From contig CBDHDU010000012.1 in assembly GCA_965261725.1 (NCBI GenBank), forward strand, positions 248,001 through 312,000: 64,000 nt of DNA, in the 5' to 3' direction. The notes beneath the pieces were generated by a model. It worked only from the letters and a program-made list of their open reading frames with translations, did no database searches and was not told the origin of the DNA. This document shows positions 47,840-56,197 of this stretch, in pieces; positions within the stretch are counted from its first letter, which is position 1, and the number at the start of each line of letters is the position of its first letter. The translations under genes were made by a program, and so were the position numbers. The DNA comes from CANDOC01 sp965261725. GTDB taxonomy: Bacteria > Pseudomonadota > Gammaproteobacteria > Pseudomonadales > Endozoicomonadaceae.

Positions 47840-48148
47840 ATGAATATGTCGCTAACAGCAACCCAAAAGAAGCGCTTCCGGAGCCTTGGCCATAACCTGA
47901 ACCCGGTTGTTACCGTAGCTGAAAACGGCCTGAGTGAAGGTGTTATTCAGGAAGCCAGCCGCGCTCTGGACGATCACGAGCTGATCAAGGTGAAATTCCA
48001 GGTTAACGACCGCGATATCCGTAAAGAGTGGATGGTCGAACTGTGCCAGAAAATGGAAGCTGAAATGGTACAGACTATCGGCAAGATTGCCCTGATTTAC
48101 CGCCCGGCAGAAGAACCAAATCCTCGCCTGTCGAACCTGATGCGATAA
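47840..48148 (+). CDS. yhbY: ribosome assembly RNA-binding protein YhbY
   Basis: 102 residues of the CRS1-YhbY family, which binds the pre-50S subunit. It shows KKRFRSLGHNLNPVVTVAENG, HELIKVKF and IGKIALIYRPAEEPN. GGAACT lies directly before the ATG; a second in-frame ATG two codons on is equally possible. It is divergent to the expected rlmE neighbour because of the intervening insertions, and converges on greA. Confidence 0.93.
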   Translation: MNMSLTATQKKRFRSLGHNLNPVVTVAENGLSEGVIQEASRALDDHELIKVKFQVNDRDIRKEWMVELCQKMEAEMVQTIGKIALIYRPAEEPNPRLSNLMR

Positions 48149-48172
48149 CAAGCAGGCACAGCAAAAGGCATA

Positions 48173-48210
48173 CGAAAAAGACGAAGTAGTCACCTACTTC
48201 GCCTTTTTCG
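48173..48210. terminator. bidirectional terminator between yhbY and greA
   Basis: CGAAAAAGACGAAGTAG pairs with CTACTTCGCCTTTTTCG with one bulge, giving T runs on both strands. Confidence 0.85.
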
Positions 48211-48259
48211 TTATCATGAGACTTTCAACACCAACGGTGATAAAAGAATTTACTTACGG

Positions 48260-48736
48260 TTAAACGTGAGAAACCTCATCGATCTCATATTCAACCATAC
48301 CGCCCGGAGTAGTAACGGTAACGACGTCACCCTCTTCCTTACCGATCAGTGCCCGAGCAATCGGAGAGTTAACAGAGATGCGGTTCTGCTTGATATCAGC
48401 CTCATCATCGCCAACAATTTTATAAACAACCGCCTGCTCATCATCCAGATTGGTCATGGAAACAGTGACACCGAAAATCACCTTCCCGGTATTCTCTATT
48501 CCATTAATATCAATAACCAGCGCTGCACCCAGCTTGGCTTCGATATCAGTAATCCGGGCTTCAACAAAGCCCTGCTGCTCACGGGCCGCATGATATTCAG
48601 CATTTTCCTTCAGGTCACCCAGTTCACGCGCTTCAGCAATTGCCTGGCTGATGCGTGGCCGTTCAACGGTCTTCAGACGGTTTACTTCCTCACGCAGGGC
48701 TTTTTCACCCTCCACCGTCATGGGAACTCGATTCAT
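48260..48736 (-). CDS. greA: transcription elongation factor GreA
   Basis: 158 residues. GreA rescues backtracked RNA polymerase by transcript cleavage. The coiled coil is at the N-terminus (EEVNRLKTVERPRISQAI), with the acidic tip ARELGDLKENAEYHAA, and the C-terminal FKBP-like domain contains NSPIARALIGKEEGD. Its ATG overlaps the carB stop by four bases, so it is co-expressed with carAB, an order common in Pseudomonas. Confidence 0.97.
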   Translation of the reverse strand: MNRVPMTVEGEKALREEVNRLKTVERPRISQAIAEARELGDLKENAEYHAAREQQGFVEARITDIEAKLGAALVIDINGIENTGKVIFGVTVSMTNLDDEQAVVYKIVGDDEADIKQNRISVNSPIARALIGKEEGDVVTVTTPGGMVEYEIDEVSHV

Positions 48737-51700
48737 CCAATCTTACCTTCGTGCAAATCCTGTAAACGTCTTACTGCTCTCTCCGGGCCGAACTGGATCG
48801 CTCGCGCGACGGCTTCGGCACCAGCCAAGGTAGTAGTGTAGAGTACCTTGTGAGTCAGTGCGGATCGACGGATTGTATACGAGTCGGCTATGGCCTGACG
48901 ACCCTCTGTGGTATTAACCATTAATGCCGCCTCACCATTAACAATCATATCTACCAGATGCGGACGTCCTTCAAGTACTTTATTGACTACTGTGACAGGC
49001 AATCCTGCCGCTTTAATCACAGCTGCCGTTCCTTTGGTTGCATAGATATCAAAACCAATCTCACGTAGCAATGCAGCTACACCTGCAATTCTTGGCTTAT
49101 CCTGATCACGCACACTGAGAATGACATTACCACCGGCAGGAAGTTTCATTTTTACTGCAAGTTGCGCTTTGGCATAAGCTTCAGCAAAAGTATGCCCGAC
49201 ACCCATAACTTCGCCAGTAGAGCGCATTTCAGGGCCAAGAATCGGATCGACACCGGGGAATTTATTGAACGGGAATACCGCTTCTTTAACAGTGAAATAA
49301 GGTGGGATTATTTCTTCTGTAAAGCCAACATCCTCCAAAGAGTTACCAGCCATTACCCGTGCAGCAATTTTTGCCAGCGAAGTACCAATGCATTTGGAAA
49401 CAAACGGCACTGTGCGAGAAGCACGCGGATTGACTTCGATAACGTAAATCTCTCCATCCTGAACCGCCAGCTGCACATTCATCAAACCCACAACACCAAG
49501 CTCAAGCGCCATCGCCTTCACCTGCTCACGAATCTGAGTCTGAGTTTCGTGATCGAGACTGTATGGCGGCAATGAACAACCAGAGTCGCCTGAATGAATA
49601 CCTGCCTGTTCGATATGCTGCATGATGGCGCCGATAACAACCTCTTTGCCATCGCACACCGCATCCACATCAACTTCAATCGCGTGAGACAGGAAGTAAT
49701 CCAGCAGTACCGGACTTTCGTTAGAAACCTGTACGGCTTCGTGCATATAACGATTCAGTTCTTCTTCTGAACTGACAATTTCCATCGCCCGACCACCCAG
49801 CACATAAGATGGTCGTACAACCAGCGGATAGCCAATTTCCTGCGCTTTCTCGATTGCCTCTTCAGCACTGCGTACAGTGGCATTAGAAGGCTGCTTCAGC
49901 CCCAGCACCTGAATCATATGCTGAAAACGTTCACGATCTTCCGCACGATCAATCGCTTCAGGGCTGGTACCGATAATCGGTACGCCTTCTGCTTCAAGCG
50001 CGCGCGCCAGCTTCAGTGGTGTTTGCCCGCCATACTGAACAATGACGCCTTTGGGCTTTTCCACATCAACAATGGCCAATACATCTTCCAGTGTTACCGG
50101 CTCAAAGTAGAGTCGGTCAGAGGTATCGTAATCGGTGGAAACAGTTTCAGGGTTACAGTTGACCATGATGGTTTCATAACCATCTTCGCGCATGGCAAGC
50201 GCTGCATGCACGCAGCAGTAATCGAATTCAATGCCCTGGCCGATACGGTTCGGACCACCACCGATAACCATAATCTTGTCACGGTCACCCGGCAGTGCTT
50301 CACATTCTTCATCGTAGCTGGAATACATGTAAGCCGTCGTTGAAGAAAACTCGGCAGCACAAGTATCTACTCGTTTGAACACAGGCTTAACGCCCGCATC
50401 CAAGCGCACCTGGCGCAAGTTACTTTCTGATACTCCCAGCAAATCAGCGAGTCGCGTATCACTGAAACCTTTACGTTTCAGGCGACGTAACTCAATACCA
50501 TCAAGATCAGACAACCCCTGACCGGAAAGCACCTTCTCATCACGCACAATGTCTTCTATCTGGATCAGGAACCAGGGATCAATTTTGGTTCGCTCAAAGA
50601 TATCTTCCAGACTGAAACCATGGCGGAAGGCATCCGCCACATACCAGATACGCTCAGCACCCGGCACTGCAAGTTCGGCTTTGATTTTATCCAAAGCACC
50701 GTCAGCATCGGCTTCAACTTGTGGATCAAAACCGGTGGCACCGGTTTCCAGACCACGCAAAGCCTTCTGTACCGATTCCTGGAAGTTACGGCCAATGGCC
50801 ATAACCTCACCAACAGACTTCATTTGGGTTGTCAGGCGGGCATCAGCCTGAGGGAATTTTTCAAAAGCAAAGCGTGGAATTTTAGTAACAACATAATCAA
50901 TCGCCGGTTCAAAAGATGCAGGTGTTACACCGCCGGTAATTTCATTACGCAGTTCATCAAGGGTATAACCAACAGCAAGCTTGGCAGCGACTTTGGCAAT
51001 AGGAAAACCGGTTGCTTTGGAAGCCAGCGCCGATGAACGCGATACCCGTGGGTTCATCTCAATCACAACCATACGACCATCGTCCGGGTTTATCCCGAAC
51101 TGCACATTGGAGCCGCCGGTCTCAACACCAATCTCCCGCAGAACAGCAACCGATGCATTACGCATTAGCTGATATTCTTTGTCGGTCAGGGTTTGTGATG
51201 GTGCGACAGTAATCGAGTCACCGGTATGCACACCCATCGGATCAAAATTTTCAATGGAACAGACAATAATGCAGTTATCATTACGATCCCGCACCACCTC
51301 CATCTCATACTCTTTCCAGCCGATCAGGGATTCATCAATGAGCAACTCACTGGTTGGTGACAGATCGAGCCCACGGGTACAGATTTCCTCAAACTCTTCC
51401 TTGTTATAAGCAATACCGCCACCGGTACCACCCATAGTAAACGACGGACGAATAATACAGGGAAAACCCACCTGATCGAGCACGCCCTGCGCTTCTTCCA
51501 TTGAGTGAGCAATACCGGAACGAGGCGTCTCCAGACCAATATTACGCATGGCTACATCAAACAGCTGCCGATCTTCAGCTTTATCAATGGCCTGTTGATC
51601 GGCACCAATCAGCTCTACACCATATTTTTCCAGCACGCCCTGATGATACAAATCCAGCGCACAGTTGAGTGCTGTTTGCCCGCCCATTGTTGGTAGCAGT

Positions 51701-51954
51701 GCCTTCGGGCGCTCTTTTTCGATAACTTTGGCAACGGTTTCCCAGCGAATGGGCTCAATGTAAGTTGCATCCGCCATGGACGGATCGGTCATGATCGTAG
51801 CCGGGTTGGAGTTCACCAGAATGACCCGGAAACCTTCCTCTTTTAATGCCTTGCAGGCCTGGGCACCGGAATAATCAAATTCACACGCCTGACCGATAAT
51901 GATCGGGCCGGCACCCAGAATGAGAATACTGTCGATATCTGTACGCTTGGGCAT
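48733..51954 (-). CDS. carB: carbamoyl-phosphate synthase large subunit
   Basis: 1,073 residues from ATG 51954, exactly the E. coli length and with the family start MPKRTDIDSILILGAGPI. The open frame extends 22 codons to ATG 52020, without a ribosome site. It makes carbamoyl phosphate for arginine and pyrimidines with CarA. Two homologous ATP-grasp halves are visible (GACEFDYSG-like and IGQGIEFDYCCVHA starts; SRSSALASKATG and SRTVPFVSKCIG). The C-terminal MGS-like allosteric domain has ATKGTAAVIKAAGL. Confidence 0.97.
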   Translation of the reverse strand: MPKRTDIDSILILGAGPIIIGQACEFDYSGAQACKALKEEGFRVILVNSNPATIMTDPSMADATYIEPIRWETVAKVIEKERPKALLPTMGGQTALNCALDLYHQGVLEKYGVELIGADQQAIDKAEDRQLFDVAMRNIGLETPRSGIAHSMEEAQGVLDQVGFPCIIRPSFTMGGTGGGIAYNKEEFEEICTRGLDLSPTSELLIDESLIGWKEYEMEVVRDRNDNCIIVCSIENFDPMGVHTGDSITVAPSQTLTDKEYQLMRNASVAVLREIGVETGGSNVQFGINPDDGRMVVIEMNPRVSRSSALASKATGFPIAKVAAKLAVGYTLDELRNEITGGVTPASFEPAIDYVVTKIPRFAFEKFPQADARLTTQMKSVGEVMAIGRNFQESVQKALRGLETGATGFDPQVEADADGALDKIKAELAVPGAERIWYVADAFRHGFSLEDIFERTKIDPWFLIQIEDIVRDEKVLSGQGLSDLDGIELRRLKRKGFSDTRLADLLGVSESNLRQVRLDAGVKPVFKRVDTCAAEFSSTTAYMYSSYDEECEALPGDRDKIMVIGGGPNRIGQGIEFDYCCVHAALAMREDGYETIMVNCNPETVSTDYDTSDRLYFEPVTLEDVLAIVDVEKPKGVIVQYGGQTPLKLARALEAEGVPIIGTSPEAIDRAEDRERFQHMIQVLGLKQPSNATVRSAEEAIEKAQEIGYPLVVRPSYVLGGRAMEIVSSEEELNRYMHEAVQVSNESPVLLDYFLSHAIEVDVDAVCDGKEVVIGAIMQHIEQAGIHSGDSGCSLPPYSLDHETQTQIREQVKAMALELGVVGLMNVQLAVQDGEIYVIEVNPRASRTVPFVSKCIGTSLAKIAARVMAGNSLEDVGFTEEIIPPYFTVKEAVFPFNKFPGVDPILGPEMRSTGEVMGVGHTFAEAYAKAQLAVKMKLPAGGNVILSVRDQDKPRIAGVAALLREIGFDIYATKGTAAVIKAAGLPVTVVNKVLEGRPHLVDMIVNGEAALMVNTTEGRQAIADSYTIRRSALTHKVLYTTTLAGAEAVARAIQFGPERAVRRLQDLHEGKIG

Positions 51955-52058
51955 GGCCTGTTTTTCTTGCTCTGGTACTGTTATAGAAATGCCAACTGCT
52001 GTGGCTTCCGACATTTTCATGCTTCAGGGAGAGCGACTGTTTCACTCTCCCCGAATAG

Positions 52059-53189
52059 TTATCGGGCACTCATTAACTCAACAAACTGATCAAAAAGCGG
52101 CGCCACATCGTGCGGCCCCGGACTCGCTTCGGGATGCCCCTGAAAACTGAATGCTGGCTTATCTGTACGACGTATGCCCTGCAACGTACCATCAAACAGT
52201 GATTTGTGAGTCGCTTCCAAACAAGCTGGCAGAGAATCTTCCGCAACCGCAAAACCATGGTTTTGGCTGGTAATCATCACTTTACCTGACGATAGTTCCT
52301 GCACCGGATGGTTAGCACCATGGTGACCAAACTTCATCTTCTCGGTTTTGGCGCCACTGGCAAGTGCCAGCAGCTGATGCCCGAGACAAATACCAAAAAC
52401 CGGTATATTGGTTTCCAGAACAACCTGAATAGCGTTAATGGCATATTCGCACGGCTCCGGATCGCCCGGACCATTTGAAAGGAAAATACCGTCTGGCTTT
52501 AAAGCTAAAACATCTGCCGCCGGAGTTTGCGCAGGAACGACGGTCAAACGACAGCCTCGCGCCGCCAGCATCCGCAGAATATTGCGTTTGACGCCAAAAT
52601 CATAAGCAACCACATGGAAGCGGGGATCACTGATCTCTGCATGAGCATCAGTCTCAAGCGCCCAGACACCCTCATTCCAGTCATAAGAATGAGTGGTGGT
52701 CACTTCCCTGGCCAGATCCATTCCTTTCAGGCCGGGAAAATCTTTTGCCTGCCTGAGAGCTTCAGTTTCATCCAGCGCTTTATCACCGGCCACAATACAG
52801 CCACTTAAAGCACCCTTTTCACGCAGCAGGCGTGTCAGCCTTCGGGTATCAATATCCGCGATAGCGACAATGTTCCGTGCTTTCAGCCATTCATCCAGTG
52901 ACTGCTGGCTGCGCCAGTTACTGGTAACAGGGGCAAGGTCACGAATAATCAGGCCCGCAGCATGGATCTGTGTCGATTCATCATCAACATCAGTAATGCC
53001 GGTATTGCCAATATGGGGATAAGTGAGAGTAACGAGTTGTCGGGAGTAGGATGGGTCGGTAAGAATTTCCTGATAGCCGGTCATGGCGGTATTGAAAACC
53101 ACCTCGCCGCTGCTAATGCCATCAGCGCCGATAGCGACACCCCGGAACAGACTACCATCTTCCAGGGCCAGTAGGGCTGGCTTGCTCAA
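52059..53189 (-). CDS. carA: carbamoyl-phosphate synthase small subunit
   Basis: 376 residues. CarA is the glutaminase that passes ammonia to CarB. TTG 53189 is chosen: GGGAGG lies at ideal distance, and the protein then starts like relatives (M-SKPALLALEDGSLFRG); an ATG five codons upstream would bury the ribosome site. The E. coli gene also uses TTG. The class I glutamine amidotransferase triad is seen in GICLGHQLLALA and HPEASPGPHD. It is followed by carB with about 100 bases between. Confidence 0.94.
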   Translation of the reverse strand: MSKPALLALEDGSLFRGVAIGADGISSGEVVFNTAMTGYQEILTDPSYSRQLVTLTYPHIGNTGITDVDDESTQIHAAGLIIRDLAPVTSNWRSQQSLDEWLKARNIVAIADIDTRRLTRLLREKGALSGCIVAGDKALDETEALRQAKDFPGLKGMDLAREVTTTHSYDWNEGVWALETDAHAEISDPRFHVVAYDFGVKRNILRMLAARGCRLTVVPAQTPAADVLALKPDGIFLSNGPGDPEPCEYAINAIQVVLETNIPVFGICLGHQLLALASGAKTEKMKFGHHGANHPVQELSSGKVMITSQNHGFAVAEDSLPACLEATHKSLFDGTLQGIRRTDKPAFSFQGHPEASPGPHDVAPLFDQFVELMSAR

Positions 53190-53312
53190 CGAGACCTCCC
53201 TCATTCGATCTTCTTTTACTGCTTATTGACTGTTCTTTTTTTACACAGTTTTGAGTGACATGCGATCACTCGGGGTATGCGCACGATCTCACACCCTGCC
53301 TGTCTACACAAC

Positions 53313-53328
53313 ATGCATATGTTTGCAT
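53313..53328 (-). promoter_or_regulatory. possible ARG-box-like palindrome upstream of carAB
   Basis: ATGCATATGTTTGCAT is an ATGCA/TGCAT inverted repeat 124 bases before carA. Spacing resembles ArgR half-sites, but the match to the consensus is modest. Confidence 0.25.
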
Positions 53329-53345
53329 AACGAAGGCATGAGCCG

Positions 53346-53385
53346 AAAAAAAGCGAGATTCGGAAATAAACCGATCTCGCTTTTT
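53346..53385. terminator. bidirectional terminator before carA
   Basis: A-tract, GCGAGATTCGG / CCGATCTCGC stem, T-tract. On the minus strand it closes the 431-residue gene, so carAB need their own promoter in 53205-53345. Confidence 0.85.
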
Positions 53386-53466
53386 AAAGAACTCTTGCCA
53401 CTGCCTTATCGCGGCAAATTTTTCGGATTCTACCTATCAAACAAACCTGATGTCCAGAAAAATTAT

Positions 53467-54762
53467 TTATCTTCTTCTACTCTGCCCGGATAGCGGAGCA
53501 CGTCTCATTTTTTCCTGACCTCTGGCTCGTGGAGGCTTAGGCGGTGGCTCCGCATATGTTCGCAGTGGCTTTGGAGGTGGTGCAGATGGCGAAGCGACAT
53601 ACTCTCTCAAATAACCCGCAGTAAAATCACCTGTAGCATTTTCGGCTGTTCTCTTTGCTTTGTATGGCAACTCTGCCCAGCCATACCGGCCAATCACCTC
53701 TGATACTTTGACTGGTTCCGCCGCCATAACCTCTTCAAGACATCCGGGTGTTAATTTATCCATTACCGAAATCATTTTCGCATCGTCTACCCCAACAAGA
53801 GGCTTGCCAGCACCATACTTCTGGTTATATTCAGGAATTCCCTTTTTGGGTAAATGATCAAATACCAGAATCAGCTTCTCCAGCGATGGCGGTGCCCCGG
53901 ATGCTTTGGCTGCGGCAAACAGACGCCCCATAAATGAAATTTGCATCCGTACAAGGTTTTCCTGAGCGAATGGATCCTCTGGAGGAGGCGCTGAGAGGAC
54001 TTCTTCCCCTCCCACAAACTGGCAAACGATTTCCGGTGAAACGCCCAAGCCGACAGACTCGCCTCTCTCCAGTGCCTCCTGCAACTTGTACGCTTCCTGC
54101 ATGTAATGATGACGGGTTAAGTGCTGCAGGCTGCCATAACTCAACATTCCGTACTTACCAGCCTGAGTCATTGCCGCTGCAAGAATATACGGCCGGTATT
54201 CGGCACCCGTCAGTTTTAACAAAGTTTCATTAACCAAAAGAGTCCGCTTGTCATCCGGCCAGCACGATTGCACTCTAAAAATAAGATCAACAGCGAGCCT
54301 GGCTTCTTCAGGTGTTCTTACCCCCTCGCTGCAGTCAAAGAAAGTATCCAGACACTGAAATTGTTGATCAACAGTCATAATTCTTAATAGCCTGGCAAGA
54401 CCATCAAGATCAGAATTCAACATTTTCAACATATCAGATCCACCGCGATGAGCATCTGCTTTCATCGCATCGCAGACCTTCTGAGGGTCAAGTTTTTTTG
54501 AGTAGGCCAGTTTCTTAAGCTTGTTTCGACTAAAAAAACTGCCTCGTTTTTTCATTGCGCCTGAGGTCTGCCTTCTACCCAGACTGGCAGCTTCATATCC
54601 TTGCTTTGATTCCAGTGTTGGTTTCACCTGCTCAGAAACCGCCTGAGCGGACTTGTTCCCAAACCTGCTTTTTAGCTTCTTTAGATTTCTTTTAAACCAA
54701 CCGTCCTGAGTATCTAACCTAACAGCCGCATGAGAAGCTTCTGAACGCTTAAACCACCCCAT
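53467..54762 (-). CDS. uncharacterised 431-residue protein with paired SH3-ligand-like motifs
   Basis: Not recognised. It has no signal peptide. The N-terminus is very basic and contains GWFKR twice (residues 2-6 and 21-25). A helical middle part (about 90-370) has no known motif. The C-terminus is Pro/Arg-rich: SAPPPKPLRTYAEPPPKPPRA contains two P-x-x-P-x-R class II SH3-ligand patterns (PPKPLR and PPKPPR), followed by a basic tail ending SRRR. Such mimicry is known from secreted effectors of pathogens; export here is unknown. It stands between dnaJ and carA, where Pseudomonas has dapB, and has terminators on both sides, so it is a separate unit probably gained by insertion. Confidence 0.7.
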   Translation of the reverse strand: MGWFKRSEASHAAVRLDTQDGWFKRNLKKLKSRFGNKSAQAVSEQVKPTLESKQGYEAASLGRRQTSGAMKKRGSFFSRNKLKKLAYSKKLDPQKVCDAMKADAHRGGSDMLKMLNSDLDGLARLLRIMTVDQQFQCLDTFFDCSEGVRTPEEARLAVDLIFRVQSCWPDDKRTLLVNETLLKLTGAEYRPYILAAAMTQAGKYGMLSYGSLQHLTRHHYMQEAYKLQEALERGESVGLGVSPEIVCQFVGGEEVLSAPPPEDPFAQENLVRMQISFMGRLFAAAKASGAPPSLEKLILVFDHLPKKGIPEYNQKYGAGKPLVGVDDAKMISVMDKLTPGCLEEVMAAEPVKVSEVIGRYGWAELPYKAKRTAENATGDFTAGYLREYVASPSAPPPKPLRTYAEPPPKPPRARGQEKMRRAPLSGQSRRR

Positions 54763-54837
54763 CCAAATATCCTTATTCTTTGGGCTTTATTATTTGAGAT
54801 TAGACAATTTGGTTTATTGGCAATAAAAGACAGGCAC

Positions 54838-54870
54838 AAAAAAAGCGGTACTCTTGCAAGCACCGCTTTT
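54838..54870 (-). terminator. dnaJ terminator
   Basis: On the minus strand AAAAGCGGT pairs with ACCGCTTTT and seven T in a row close it. It ends the grpE-dnaK-dnaJ unit. Confidence 0.85.
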
Positions 54871-54890
54871 CGATTCAAACCGCCACAGTA

Positions 54891-56039
54891 TCAGCCAGTC
54901 ATATCGTCAAAGAACTGTTTCACACCATCAAAGAACGATGCTTTCTTCGGAGACTGTTTGCCATGACCTTCTGATTCGAAAGTAGCCTGCAGCTCTTCCA
55001 TCAGCTCTTTCTGGCGCTTGGTGAGGTTAACCGGCGTTTCAACAGTCACACGACACATCAGGTCGCCCGCACTGCCACCACGTACCGGGGTTACACCCTT
55101 ACCGCGCAGACGGAACAATTTACCGGTCTGGGTTTCTTCAGGGATCTTCAATTTGACGCGACCATCCAGCGTCGGTACTTCCAGCTCACCACCCAGCGCA
55201 GCATCAACAAAGGAAATCGGCACATCACAGTACAGATGCTTGCCGTCACGCTGGAAGATCGCGTGTTCAGCCACTTCAACCTGGACATACAGATCACCGG
55301 CCGGACCACCATTAACGCCTGCTTCGCCTTCACCGGCCAGACGAATACGGTCACCAGTATCCACACCCGCCGGAATCTTGACCGCCAAAGTTTTGTATTC
55401 TTTGGTACGACCATGACCATGACAGTCACGGCAAGGGTCTTTCACAATCTTGCCGCTGCCGTGACAGTCCGGGCAGGCCTGCTGTACAGAGAAGAAGCCC
55501 TGCTGCATGCGAACCTGGCCATGACCACCACAGGTGCCACAGGTCGCAGGCTTGGTACCTTTCTTGGCACCGGAACCCAGGCAGCTCTTACATTCCACCA
55601 GCGTGGGAATGCGGATTTCTTTGTTGCAACCGCGAACCGCTTCTTCCAGTGTCAGGTCAAGAGAGTAACGCAGATCAGCGCCACGCTGTGCTGCATTGGC
55701 ACGACCACCACCGCCGCCTCCGCCGCCGCCGAAGATATCACCGAAAACATCACCGAAAATATCGCTGAAGCCACCGGCACCACCAAAACCACCAGCACCG
55801 GCTCCCATATTCGGGTCAACACCTGCGTGACCATACTGGTCGTAGGCTGAACGCTTCTGCGGATCAGACAGGATCTCAAACGCTTCGTTAACTTCCTTAA
55901 ACTGATCTTCAGCTGCTTTATCATCCGGGTTACGGTCCGGGTGATACTTCATCGCCATCCGGCGATAAGCGCGCTTAATTTCCTTATCCGAAGCTCCACG
56001 CTCAACATCCAGAACTTCGTAGTAATCACGCTTTGACAT
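54891..56039 (-). CDS. dnaJ: chaperone protein DnaJ
   Basis: 382 residues. The J domain has the DnaK-activating HPD (KYHPDRNPDD), then a Gly/Phe region with GGGGGGGG, four zinc-binding repeats (CKSCLGSG, CGTCGGHG, CPDCHGSG, CRDCHGHG), and the peptide-binding C-terminal domains ending FFDDMTG. It stimulates DnaK ATPase and delivers substrates. It follows dnaK by 158 bases with no separate heat-shock promoter seen. Confidence 0.98.
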   Translation of the reverse strand: MSKRDYYEVLDVERGASDKEIKRAYRRMAMKYHPDRNPDDKAAEDQFKEVNEAFEILSDPQKRSAYDQYGHAGVDPNMGAGAGGFGGAGGFSDIFGDVFGDIFGGGGGGGGGRANAAQRGADLRYSLDLTLEEAVRGCNKEIRIPTLVECKSCLGSGAKKGTKPATCGTCGGHGQVRMQQGFFSVQQACPDCHGSGKIVKDPCRDCHGHGRTKEYKTLAVKIPAGVDTGDRIRLAGEGEAGVNGGPAGDLYVQVEVAEHAIFQRDGKHLYCDVPISFVDAALGGELEVPTLDGRVKLKIPEETQTGKLFRLRGKGVTPVRGGSAGDLMCRVTVETPVNLTKRQKELMEELQATFESEGHGKQSPKKASFFDGVKQFFDDMTG

Positions 56040-56197
56040 AATATGAGAAACCTTTACAACAACGCGGGAGGCCAGTTACCTGAGGAATTTCATCATCAGT
56101 TCCTGATGCTCCCGCGTTGCGGCGCCAGACGCCTTATCCGCTTGCAGCGACCCGGTTCGCCGGGCACCTGTACTTATTTAGTTAGAAATATTCGCGA

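Noticed and set aside
54745..54762. N-terminal myristoylation signal on the 431-residue protein (MGWFKRSEA)
   Set aside because: Gly2 is present, but the required Ser/Thr at position 6 is Arg.
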